Positions 1 to 6,872 of a DNA stretch of 9,343 bases are shown here, one piece after another. The translations under genes and the position numbers were made by a program. How positions within the stretch are numbered: position 1 is the stretch's first letter; each line of letters starts with the position of its first letter. The notes beneath the pieces are model-generated. The model searched no databases and was not told where the DNA came from. It saw nothing but the letters and a program-made list of their open reading frames with translations. The stretch spans positions 1 through 9,343 of the forward strand of contig DJVB01000011.1 in NCBI GenBank assembly GCA_002440745.1, read 5' to 3'. Source of the DNA: Bacteroidales bacterium UBA6267 (lineage in GTDB: Bacteria; Bacteroidota; Bacteroidia; Bacteroidales; UBA1556).

Positions 1-70
1 AATTATTTTTTTAGGATATAAATGTTAATAATTTTTTATTCTTGCTTTGCTTCATTGGATTCCTTTGCTT

Positions 71-2899
71 TTAGCGCCGACAGATTTGCTTAAAATCGCA
101 ATATCTGCAAAAACCCTCATTTTGGGTTTGGGTTATTGGTAGGTTCTTGTCTAAAATTTTTGAAACAAGCATTATCAATTGATTTTCAAACTCTTGTAGA
201 ATATCATCGTTAATCAATCCTTCCGTTGTTTTCAATGGAAAAAAAACATGATTTTGCCTGAGGGCGGCTATCACCGGTAAAATTTGCTTTTCTTGCGGAT
301 TGGTTTTCCAATATAACCAACTATAAACCAATAGTTGAAAAACTTTTTGCGCTTTTCCTTCCTCAAATATTTGCATCCAAAGGTCTTCGTTTTGCCCGTG
401 TGGTTTCACAAAGAAATCCTTGGTGTCCATTTTTCCGGTTTTATAGTCGATAATCCTCCTTGCGTTTTGGTGAAAGTCAATTCGGTCGGCTTGCCCTCTG
501 ATTTGAATTTCAACTTCTTGTCCGTCAACAATTAGGGGAATCCGATGATGGAGGTTTTCTTCACATCTCACATCTGTCGTTTGAAACGAAAATTCTTGGT
601 CTTTTTGAATGAAATTTAAGATCATTTTTTCATCCAATTTTCTCAAAATCAGATTATATCCATGTTCAGTATCTCCTTGTTTATAAGTTTGATTATAGGC
701 GATATTTAGCTCATTTAAAGCAATTTCTTTGGCTTTTTCAAAAAATGCCTTGTCAAACAGGTTGGCATTTTCCGTCTCCTTATTATATATAATTTCTAAC
801 GCCTTATGCAATGCTGAACCTCGAGTGTTTAAGGCCATTTCTTCTTCAACCTCGTCAGGTGCTGCAATTCCGACTACTTTGCTATAATAAAATTGCAACG
901 GACAGCGGAGCCAAACAGCAAGTGATGATGGTGAGAATCCTCGCTTTTCGGATGTTGCAATTTGTAAAAGTATCTTGTAAACCTCCTCATTCTTAGTTAT
1001 TTCCCTGCTTCTTGGCTGCGAAATGGTCGGCGGCGGCAATTCTGCAATTTGATGGTCGATGGAATAGGATAATCGTTTGGCATCATAAACTAATTGAAGC
1101 CCATAGCGGCTCATTTCGCCTCCTCCCAAATTGCCGGCAATGGTGTTGTAGATTAGCTCTACTTCTTGCGCCCGCTGAATGGAGCGATAAAAATGATATG
1201 CCACAATTCGCTCTTCGTCTCCCGGAAGTGGTAACCCGAAATGATGACGGATTTCCGGTAAAATATAGCTCCTAAAACCGCTGATTGAAGGAATTTGACC
1301 TTCGTTGAAACTTAGATAAACTACTCTCTCAAAGTCTAACGACCTTGTCTCTAAAAATCCCATGATTTGTATGCCCTGTAGTGGTTCTCCTGAAAAATTA
1401 AGTCCGGTTTGATAGCTTACCGTTTGGAAAATCTTGCGAAGTACTCCTGTTGAATCACCTATCTGATAGATAGTTAGCTTTTCTTTTAGCTGATCGATAA
1501 TCAGGCCTACATCATTGATTATAAAATAGTCAATGGTTTTATTCGGCGTGATTTGTTGCAAATTTTCCAACAAAACTTTTGTCGCATTCAAAATGGCCGT
1601 ATTGCTCAATTCAGTTTCCCAAACTGCTGACAGGGGATTGAATTCATTCTCACTCTCAATGTTTAATGCTAAGTCGGCTAAAGATTTATGGCTGAAAAGG
1701 CTAATGTTTTCATTCAAAACTAATTGTTTGAATTGTTGACTAAAAGCGCCAAAATGCCTCTTTATCAACGCGTTGTCGAGAAATGCAAAAACGGTTTTGT
1801 AATGGAAGATTTTTTCTCTGTTTTGGGTTTTGTTTTGCAAACGGTCGGCAGTTTCGAAGATGGCAAAAAACAGAATGACTAAATCGTATGCTGCCGTTTT
1901 TCGCATGGGATAGCTCATCGAAATATTTAGTTTCTCAATATGGGAAGGCAAACTGTTAAGAAGCGGAAACAGCAAATCTTCGTTTGGCAAAACTATCGCA
2001 ATCTCATCTTCTTCCACGCCTTCAGCTTTCCACTTAGCAATGGTCGATGCTGCTTGTTTCACTTGTGCAATCTCCCCCGAAGTGCCTGTGATTGAGATGT
2101 TTTTGCCTTTTACAAACCCGTTTGATTTTATTAAAACAACATCAAAATGTGGGTGTTTAATCAGGTTTTGCAAATGGCGATATGGCTCTTTTTTGGGGTC
2201 GTTGAGATAGTGTACGTCTGCGTCAACATAGATTTTTGAGGTCGCTTCTTTGCCAATCAATTCAAAAAGTGTAAACTCAGCCTTCGTCAGTGAATGAAAG
2301 CCTGCAAATATGAACCTGTTTTCTTTAAAACTATTTAATTCTTGATTTTCAACTAATTGCCTCAATGCCAATCCATAATATGCTTTCTTGTCGGAAATTA
2401 ATCGCTGCTGAAATTTCTGGTAATAAATCCAAAGATTTTGATAGAATTTCAAGAAGTTTTTCTGCTTTTCTCCTGCTAATGGGTTTTCAGGATTCCATTT
2501 TTGAAGCTCCCGAGCTTCCTTAAGATAGGTGAAAACTATTTTAGAATCAGCAAGATAACTGTCGATGTCATTAAAATCCTTAAGTAAGGTGGGGCCAAAT
2601 CCGGCAAAGTCTTCAAAATCGGTTTGACTGCTTGGATCATTCAAATGCAAAATGGTGTCGTAGAGCTCCAAGATTAAATCTGTGGAATTGGCTTTTTCAA
2701 AGCCGGAATACTCAAAAACAAAATCTTCTATGCTGTAAATCCTTGGCATCCAGCAATTCGTTTTGCACATATTTCGCAAATGTTTCTGTAGAAAAATTCC
2801 TCCTCTACGACTTGGCAACAAAACGATTAACCTTTGCTGCTGCTCAATTTCCAAAGCCAAAATGTCGGATGCTATCTGCCGGATAAACTTTGTTTTCAC
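71..2899 (-). CDS. AddB-like PD-(D/E)XK nuclease family protein (helicase-fold/nuclease subunit)
   Basis: A 942-residue protein resembling the AddB/RexB-like subunit of AddAB-type enzymes, which process double-strand DNA ends for recombination in the cytoplasm. The C-terminal RecB-family nuclease motifs are visible: H698 in RGSALH, D805 in GQADRID, D818 and K820 in IIDYKTGK, and Q855-x3-Y859. Four cysteines fit the AddB iron-sulfur clamp: C666 in WLRCPLQFYY, then C931-x2-C934-x5-C940 at the extreme C-terminus. The N-terminal half is helicase-like: LPSRRGGIF near residue 30 looks like the segment after Walker A in AddB, and LETRSLDFERV is typical of the Bacteroidota form. No GxGKT/S Walker A motif occurs anywhere, so this subunit probably does not hydrolyse ATP itself. 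The start is GTG. It is the first common start codon after an in-frame TAA at 2975-2977, and the N-terminus it gives fits the family. No AddA/UvrD-type helicase partner lies in the window; it may lie to the left. Confidence 0.9.
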   Translation of the reverse strand: MKTKFIRQIASDILALEIEQQQRLIVLLPSRRGGIFLQKHLRNMCKTNCWMPRIYSIEDFVFEYSGFEKANSTDLILELYDTILHLNDPSSQTDFEDFAGFGPTLLKDFNDIDSYLADSKIVFTYLKEARELQKWNPENPLAGEKQKNFLKFYQNLWIYYQKFQQRLISDKKAYYGLALRQLVENQELNSFKENRFIFAGFHSLTKAEFTLFELIGKEATSKIYVDADVHYLNDPKKEPYRHLQNLIKHPHFDVVLIKSNGFVKGKNISITGTSGEIAQVKQAASTIAKWKAEGVEEDEIAIVLPNEDLLFPLLNSLPSHIEKLNISMSYPMRKTAAYDLVILFFAIFETADRLQNKTQNREKIFHYKTVFAFLDNALIKRHFGAFSQQFKQLVLNENISLFSHKSLADLALNIESENEFNPLSAVWETELSNTAILNATKVLLENLQQITPNKTIDYFIINDVGLIIDQLKEKLTIYQIGDSTGVLRKIFQTVSYQTGLNFSGEPLQGIQIMGFLETRSLDFERVVYLSFNEGQIPSISGFRSYILPEIRHHFGLPLPGDEERIVAYHFYRSIQRAQEVELIYNTIAGNLGGGEMSRYGLQLVYDAKRLSYSIDHQIAELPPPTISQPRSREITKNEEVYKILLQIATSEKRGFSPSSLAVWLRCPLQFYYSKVVGIAAPDEVEEEMALNTRGSALHKALEIIYNKETENANLFDKAFFEKAKEIALNELNIAYNQTYKQGDTEHGYNLILRKLDEKMILNFIQKDQEFSFQTTDVRCEENLHHRIPLIVDGQEVEIQIRGQADRIDFHQNARRIIDYKTGKMDTKDFFVKPHGQNEDLWMQIFEEGKAQKVFQLLVYSWLYWKTNPQEKQILPVIAALRQNHVFFPLKTTEGLINDDILQEFENQLIMLVSKILDKNLPITQTQNEGFCRYCDFKQICRR

Positions 2900-2926
2900 A
2901 TTAATTTCATTTGTGGTATCAGGTTG

Positions 2927-2934
2927 CGAAGATA
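2927..2934 (-). promoter_or_regulatory. Possible -7 element for the nuclease gene
   Basis: Read on the minus strand the bases are TATCTTCG, which match five of the six fixed positions of the Bacteroidota -7 consensus TAnnTTTG. The site is 27 bp before the GTG start and immediately after the upstream gene's terminator, which is a sensible place for a new promoter. I see no TTG -33 element at a suitable distance, so this is weak. Confidence 0.25.
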
Positions 2935-2966
2935 AAAAAAACTGCCATCTTTTACTGATGGCAGTT
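2934..2966 (-). terminator. Intrinsic terminator after the M13 peptidase gene
   Basis: A perfect 10-bp inverted repeat, AACTGCCATC (2940-2949) and GATGGCAGTT (2957-2966), encloses a 7-base loop. On the minus strand the stem runs directly into eight T residues (2941-2934), the classic Rho-independent form. It lies about 120 bp past the stop codon of the M13 peptidase gene and should end the pepE/M13 transcript before the nuclease gene. A T6 run at 2971-2976 on the other side gives weaker plus-strand potential, but no plus-strand gene precedes it. Confidence 0.9.
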
Positions 2967-2997
2967 GGTCTTTTTTAACCCCGATAAAGATAATCTT

Positions 2998-3055
2998 TGA
3001 AAATTAAAGGATTTTCAACAGATTTTCTTAATCGTTTGCGCTAATGCGCAATCTG
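2998..3055. repeat. Small hairpins in the 3' UTR of the M13 peptidase gene
   Basis: Between the M13 stop codon and its terminator there are two short inverted repeats: TGAAAAT/ATTTTCA (2998-3004 with 3011-3017) and TTGCGC-TAAT-GCGCAA (3036-3051). A third pair of arms, CAGATT (3019-3024) and AATCTG (3050-3055), could form an alternative pairing with the second. Neither hairpin is followed by a good T-tract in the direction of transcription, so they look like 3' UTR structure rather than terminators. Chance is possible in AT-rich DNA, though the GC-rich 6-bp stem stands out. Confidence 0.4.
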
Positions 3056-3084
3056 GGTTTAAGAAATTTCCTGAGAAAAAATCT

Positions 3085-5136
3085 TTACCAAATTTTGGCT
3101 CTCTCTTCCGGTTTTATGTAGAATTTATTGTCAGGGGTGATATTGAAGGCTGAGTACCACCACGGTAGATTTGCAACTCCACCGTTTACACGTGCTTCAC
3201 CCGGACTGTGAACGTCTTCTTTTAAACGTCTCATCAACTCCTTATCACGGATATTTTGTCGCCAAATTTGCGCATAACTAATCAAGAAACGCTGATCGTA
3301 GTTGAACCCGTCCACATCAACCGGTTCGCCATTTTGTTGAAATGACTGTTTTAGTGCAGCATAAGCAACGAAAAGTCCGCCATTATCGGCAATGTTTTCG
3401 CCAAGTGTGAGATGGCCATCAACGTGCATCGAATCCAACATTATATAGTTATTGTATTGATTGACAAGAATTTGTGTCTTTTCCTTGAAACGCTTTGCAT
3501 CCTCTTCAGTCCACCATTCGTTTAGGTTTCCATCTTTGTCATAAAGTCGGCCTTGATCATCAAAACCATGTGTCATTTCATGCCCGATTACTACTCCAAT
3601 TGCTCCGTAATTTACCGCATCGTCTGCATTCATGTCGAAGAAAGGTGGCTGTAGAATTGCTGCCGGAAATACAATCTCGTTCATGTTCGGACTATAATAG
3701 GCGTTTACGGTTTGTGGTGTCATTCCCCATTCTTCGCGATCAACCGGTTTACCAATCTTATTCAAATTGTCGCGATAGTTGAAAGCATTGCAATTCCAAA
3801 CATTTTGAACATGATTGGAGTCTGAAATATCGATTCCGGAATAATCAATCCATTTGTTTGGATAGCCAACCTTTACTCGCATCGTAGCCAATTTTTCGAG
3901 AGCTTTTTCCTTTGTAGGTTCGCTCATCCAATCCAAATTGCGAATGCTTTCATGAAGTGCTGTCTTTAGGTTCGATACTAATTCCAACATGCGCTCCTTA
4001 GCCTCCTGCGGAAAATATTTCTCCACATAGAGTTTGCCCATTGCTTCGCCTAAGTTGCCATTGATGCTGCCAATAATTCGTTTCCAACGCTCTTGCATCT
4101 TCTGGGTGCCGCTAAGTTTTTTTCCATAAAAATCGAAATGAAGTTGATCGAAATCCGAAGAAAGCAAAGTTGCCGACCCATCAATGAGATGCCAACTTAA
4201 ATAGGTTTTCCACTCCTCTATGCTCCTCTCTTTCATCATTTTATTCAATTCCTTGAAAAAATCAGGTTGATGCACATTCACCTCTTTTAAGTCGCTGAGC
4301 GTTAAAGTTTCAAAGTATTTTGGGAAACGAAATTCAGGGGCATTCTTTTGTAGTTGGTCGGTGGTAAGCAGATGATAAACTGCATTGGGGTCGCGGCGCT
4401 GCAAAAGTGTCATCGAAGCTTTTGCCAACTGAGTTTCCATATCTAAAATGGTTTGGGCTGCGGCTGATGCTTTGTCCGATGGATGTCTGGCAAGGGCTAA
4501 CATCTGTTTCACATAGTCCTGATATTGAGTGCGAATTTCGACAATATGTGGCTCATCGGAGGTGTAATAGTCGCGGTCGGGCAAACTCAATCCGCCTTGC
4601 ATGAAATTGGCAATAATGCGGCTGCTGTTTTTTTCGTCCTGACTGCCAAACATGACAAAAGCCGGATAAATGCCAATGAGGTTCAGCTTTGCAATCATCG
4701 CAGGAATTTCTTCCTTATTGGTCATATTTTCAATTTCAGCCAACATCGGTTTGATTGGATTTATTCCTGATTTTTCAATTAAAGCAGTGTCCATTGCTGC
4801 CTTGTAAAAATCCCGAATTTGTTGAGCCGGACTGCCTTTTGGGGCATCAGTCATCAGACTGACTTCTTCCACCAATTGCTTAAGCCGGTCTTTGTTGAGT
4901 TTGTCCAAAACCTCAAAAGCTCCGTAACGGCTATATTCGTCCGGAATGGGGTTGGCATCCATCCATCCTCCATTGGCATACCTGAAAAAATCGTTGCCTG
5001 GTTGAACACTCAGATCCATATTCACTGAGTCGATTGCATGATAATCGTTGGTGTTTTCCATTGGTTTTTTCTCTTGATTACAAGCAGTGAAACCAATAAA
5101 TAGGCTTGCCACTGCTATTAGTTTTAATGAGTTCAT
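3085..5136 (-). CDS. M13 family zinc metallopeptidase, lipoprotein (neprilysin/PepO-like)
   Basis: A 683-residue endopeptidase of the neprilysin family, which cuts oligopeptides on the amino side of hydrophobic residues. All family hallmarks are intact: the zinc site HEMTH at 519-523 (E520 is the catalytic base), the third zinc ligand E580 and D584 in GENIADNGG, the substrate-binding NAYY at 478-481, and H643/R649 in HSPGEARVNG, spaced as H711/R717 in neprilysin. The N-terminal part (about 40-440) is the variable M13_N domain and the C-terminal part the catalytic domain; total length is normal. The N-terminus is a lipoprotein signal, with a hydrophobic stretch and a lipobox FTAC ending at C19, so the enzyme is probably anchored in the envelope facing the periplasm or outside. 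The protein ends in a tryptophan, as the family usually does. The gene lies 22 bp downstream of pepE and is probably co-transcribed with it. Confidence 0.96.
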   Translation of the reverse strand: MNSLKLIAVASLFIGFTACNQEKKPMENTNDYHAIDSVNMDLSVQPGNDFFRYANGGWMDANPIPDEYSRYGAFEVLDKLNKDRLKQLVEEVSLMTDAPKGSPAQQIRDFYKAAMDTALIEKSGINPIKPMLAEIENMTNKEEIPAMIAKLNLIGIYPAFVMFGSQDEKNSSRIIANFMQGGLSLPDRDYYTSDEPHIVEIRTQYQDYVKQMLALARHPSDKASAAAQTILDMETQLAKASMTLLQRRDPNAVYHLLTTDQLQKNAPEFRFPKYFETLTLSDLKEVNVHQPDFFKELNKMMKERSIEEWKTYLSWHLIDGSATLLSSDFDQLHFDFYGKKLSGTQKMQERWKRIIGSINGNLGEAMGKLYVEKYFPQEAKERMLELVSNLKTALHESIRNLDWMSEPTKEKALEKLATMRVKVGYPNKWIDYSGIDISDSNHVQNVWNCNAFNYRDNLNKIGKPVDREEWGMTPQTVNAYYSPNMNEIVFPAAILQPPFFDMNADDAVNYGAIGVVIGHEMTHGFDDQGRLYDKDGNLNEWWTEEDAKRFKEKTQILVNQYNNYIMLDSMHVDGHLTLGENIADNGGLFVAYAALKQSFQQNGEPVDVDGFNYDQRFLISYAQIWRQNIRDKELMRRLKEDVHSPGEARVNGGVANLPWWYSAFNITPDNKFYIKPEERAKIW

Positions 5137-5158
5137 AATGAGGGGTTATAAGTAATTC

Positions 5159-5890
5159 TTATTGGTTAAACAAAAAGTTCAAATCATCGCCCGGATTCAC
5201 TTCGTAAGCTTCTTTGCCGAAATTGAAAATCCGCATCGGATGTTTTCCTTTAAGCATCAATGTTTTACCTTCCATCTGTAATAGACAAGCTTCCCGCAAA
5301 CCAACAACAGTGGTTTGACGGTTGACTGCCGTAAACTCGTTGATGCGCTGCTCACGAGTTTCTCCGCCATGACCTTCAGGATGAGCATCAAGATAGTGCG
5401 GATTGATTTGGAAAGGGATGATATTGAGGCAGTTGAAACTTGCAGGTTCAACTATCGGCATGTCGTTGGTTGTGCGTAGAGTTGGGCAAGCCACATTGCT
5501 TCCTGCACTCCAACCCATATACGGCATTCCGGCTTCAACACGCTTTTTCATGGCTTCCATAACGCCGGATTGGTGCAACATATAAACAAGATAAAAGGTG
5601 TTGCCTCCGCCAACTGCGATAGATTCGGCTTCTTCAACAGCTTTAATCGGGTCGGCATATTGATGAATGGACCGCAATTCATAACCTAATTCGGCATATA
5701 CATCGGCGACTTTCTTCTCGTATAAATCCCATGATTTTTCGATGCTTTCGGAGGATAAATTCACGCCGGCATAAGGAATGAAAAGGACGGTTTTTACAGA
5801 ATCTCCAAGAAAATCTTTGATATAGTTTCGCGGCCAGCCCAAATAAGCTTCGCCTGCCATAGTTGAGTTACTGATAAGTAAAAGTCTCAT
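5159..5890 (-). CDS. pepE: Dipeptidase E (alpha-aspartyl dipeptidase, peptidase family S51)
   Basis: A 243-residue cytoplasmic serine peptidase that hydrolyses dipeptides with N-terminal aspartate (Asp-X). It lines up with E. coli PepE along nearly its whole length, starting with LLLISNST at the N-terminus. The catalytic residues are visible: S128 in GWSAGSN, D143 in TTNDMP and H165 in INPH. Their spacing (15 and 22) is the same as S120, D135 and H157 of E. coli PepE. The glycine-rich VGGGNTF (93-99) and the EGHGGETREQR segment (172-182) are also conserved. The length is slightly above the 229 residues of E. coli PepE, partly from a longer early region. The start gives an N-terminus matching the family. 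It is the first gene of a probable two-gene transcript with the M13 peptidase, and a good -7 promoter match lies about 45 bp upstream. Confidence 0.95.
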   Translation of the reverse strand: MRLLLISNSTMAGEAYLGWPRNYIKDFLGDSVKTVLFIPYAGVNLSSESIEKSWDLYEKKVADVYAELGYELRSIHQYADPIKAVEEAESIAVGGGNTFYLVYMLHQSGVMEAMKKRVEAGMPYMGWSAGSNVACPTLRTTNDMPIVEPASFNCLNIIPFQINPHYLDAHPEGHGGETREQRINEFTAVNRQTTVVGLREACLLQMEGKTLMLKGKHPMRIFNFGKEAYEVNPGDDLNFLFNQ

Positions 5891-5935
5891 AATAAGATAG
5901 TTTAATGTCGGTTAGATAATAATGACTTGTCTCGA

Positions 5936-5943
5936 CAAAAATA
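5936..5943 (-). promoter_or_regulatory. Probable promoter (-7 element) for pepE and the M13 peptidase gene
   Basis: Read on the minus strand the bases are TATTTTTG, an exact match to the Bacteroidota -7 consensus TAnnTTTG recognised by the phylum's primary sigma factor. Transcription would start near 5929, giving a leader of roughly 40 bases before the pepE ATG. No clear TTG -33 element is present at the usual distance. The position between two co-directional genes 109 bp apart supports the call. Confidence 0.5.
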
Positions 5944-5973
5944 GCATTTTTTTCACTGACCGGCCTTTGAATT

Positions 5974-5996
5974 GGATATGGATTAAATGCATATCC
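5974..5996 (-). repeat. Short inverted repeat after the DUF486 gene
   Basis: GGATATG (5974-5980) and CATATCC (5990-5996) form a 7-bp stem with a 9-base loop, starting four bases past the stop codon of the membrane protein gene. On the minus strand it is not followed by a T-tract, so it is at most a weak terminator or a 3'-end stabilising hairpin. Confidence 0.35.
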
Positions 5997-5999
5997 GGA

Positions 6000-6368
6000 T
6001 TACTTTTTAAAAATAAAATAGACAGCCAGCACCAATAAAGCAAAACCGATGAGATGGTTTAGGCGAAAAGTTTCGGTTTTGAAAACCAAAAGCGTGAACA
6101 GGGTAAACACAATGAGTGTGATAACTTCCTGAATCACTTTTAGTTCGACCAAACTAAAAGGGCCGCCATTACCTTTGAACCCAATGCGGTTGGCCGGCAC
6201 TTGAAAGAAATACTCGAAGAGAGCAATTCCCCAACTGATAAGCACTATAGCTATGAGGCCCAACTTGTTGAACCATTTCCATTCGGCAAATTTTAAATGC
6301 CCATACCAAGCTAAAGTCATAAAGGTATTGGAAAGCACCAATAACAAAATGGTAAGAAAGGATTTCAT
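6000..6368 (-). CDS. DMT family protein, DUF486 (small four-helix membrane protein)
   Basis: A 122-residue integral membrane protein of the DUF486 family (Pfam DMT_6), distantly related to the drug/metabolite transporter superfamily. Four hydrophobic segments can be seen at about residues 3-21, 36-55, 78-96 and 104-120, the size of a half-transporter like the small multidrug resistance proteins. The family signature SWGIALFEYFFQVPANRIG covers residues 45-63, and LKVIQEVITL near 76-85 is the second conserved block. The substrate of this family is not known to me, so no transport role is assigned. The C-terminus is lysine-rich (FIFKK) and probably cytoplasmic. The gene is co-directional with pepE, but a 109-bp gap with a promoter-like element makes it more likely a separate unit. 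Family membership is well supported; function is not. Confidence 0.88.
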   Translation of the reverse strand: MKSFLTILLLVLSNTFMTLAWYGHLKFAEWKWFNKLGLIAIVLISWGIALFEYFFQVPANRIGFKGNGGPFSLVELKVIQEVITLIVFTLFTLLVFKTETFRLNHLIGFALLVLAVYFIFKK

Positions 6369-6391
6369 AATGCTACGGATAAAAAAGCGGG

Positions 6392-6399
6392 CGAAAGTA
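6392..6399 (-). promoter_or_regulatory. Possible -7 element for the DUF486 gene
   Basis: On the minus strand the bases are TACTTTCG, five of six fixed positions of TAnnTTTG, placed 23 bp before the ATG. A TTG lies only 13 bp further upstream (6415-6413), closer than the usual spacing, so support is weak. Confidence 0.25.
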
Positions 6400-6564
6400 G
6401 ATGAAAAAATGACAAGTTTTTAGTGGGATAAAAAATTTATAACGACAAAACCTTTCCTAAATTGGGAAATGATAGGAATTGGTTTTTGAAGAGGGTTTTT
6501 TCTAATACGATTTCGGAATAAATAAGCTCTTTTACTTAATGTGATGAAATAAATTTCCGCATTA

Positions 6565-6572
6565 TAATTTTG
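6565..6572 (+). promoter_or_regulatory. Possible distal -7 element for the secreted-protein gene
   Basis: The bases TAATTTTG match TAnnTTTG exactly. No TTG -33 element is seen at 17-23 bp upstream, and chance matches are likely in DNA this AT-rich. Use of this site would give a leader of about 290 bases before the ATG at 6873. Confidence 0.25.
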
Positions 6573-6708
6573 AAATTATTTATACAAAAATTTACAATAT
6601 GGGCTTTATTTGAACTTTATTGATAATATTTAAATAGTTAATAATAAACGAATTAATATAACAATTTACCTAAATTTACGATTAATAAGATTCAATAGAG
6701 CTCGCTAT

Positions 6709-6728
6709 GGAAACTGTTAAAAGTTTCC
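6709..6728 (+). repeat. Small hairpin in the leader region
   Basis: GGAAACT (6709-6715) and AGTTTCC (6722-6728) form a perfect 7-bp stem with a 6-base loop, about 145 bp before the secreted-protein start. There is no T-tract behind it. It could be an operator-like palindrome or leader RNA structure. Confidence 0.35.
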
Positions 6729-6836
6729 TAGTATTAATTTGTATTCTTACAAAAAAAGTGATTCGCACTATTGTTTTCAATCCATGATGAAGCCTAAAAT
6801 TACACCGGAATTGTAAGAGAATTCTTTTTAAACGAG

Positions 6837-6844
6837 TATTTATG
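6837..6844 (+). promoter_or_regulatory. Possible proximal -7 element for the secreted-protein gene
   Basis: TATTTATG matches five of six fixed positions of TAnnTTTG, with a TTG at 6811-6813, 23 bp upstream, at the outer limit of the accepted spacing. It would give a leader of about 20 bases. It competes with the distal site at 6565, and neither is decisive. Confidence 0.3.
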
Positions 6845-6872
6845 CTTTTATAAACCTTTAAATATACACATT

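Larger units (their letters stand above)
6369..6872. other. 504-bp AT-rich intergenic region between divergent genes
   Basis: No credible open reading frame is present on either strand. The region separates the minus-strand block from the divergent plus-strand secreted-protein gene, so it must carry both promoters. It is strongly AT-rich between about 6500 and 6700. It contains an exact -7 consensus match on the plus strand (6565-6572), a weaker one near the ATG (6837-6844) and a small hairpin at 6709-6728. I see no tRNA, riboswitch I recognise, or insertion-sequence end. If the distal promoter is used, the secreted-protein mRNA has a leader of nearly 300 bases. Confidence 0.7.

Noticed and set aside
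1..70. Looked for the start of a partner helicase gene or a terminator after the nuclease gene; a 14-codon minus-strand frame begins with an ATG just after the stop.
   Set aside because: The frame closes within the window and the only inverted repeat (AATAA/TTATT) is too weak and AT-only to call.
3042..3055. The 14-mer TAATGCGCAATCTG occurs here and again at 6923-6936.
   Set aside because: The second copy is coding sequence at the signal peptide cleavage site, the first is part of a 3' UTR hairpin, and nothing around them matches. A chance repeat or at most a curiosity.
335..4770. Several plus-strand open frames of 60-95 codons lie opposite the nuclease and M13 genes.
   Set aside because: They are antisense to strongly supported proteins with intact active-site motifs and show no family resemblance of their own.
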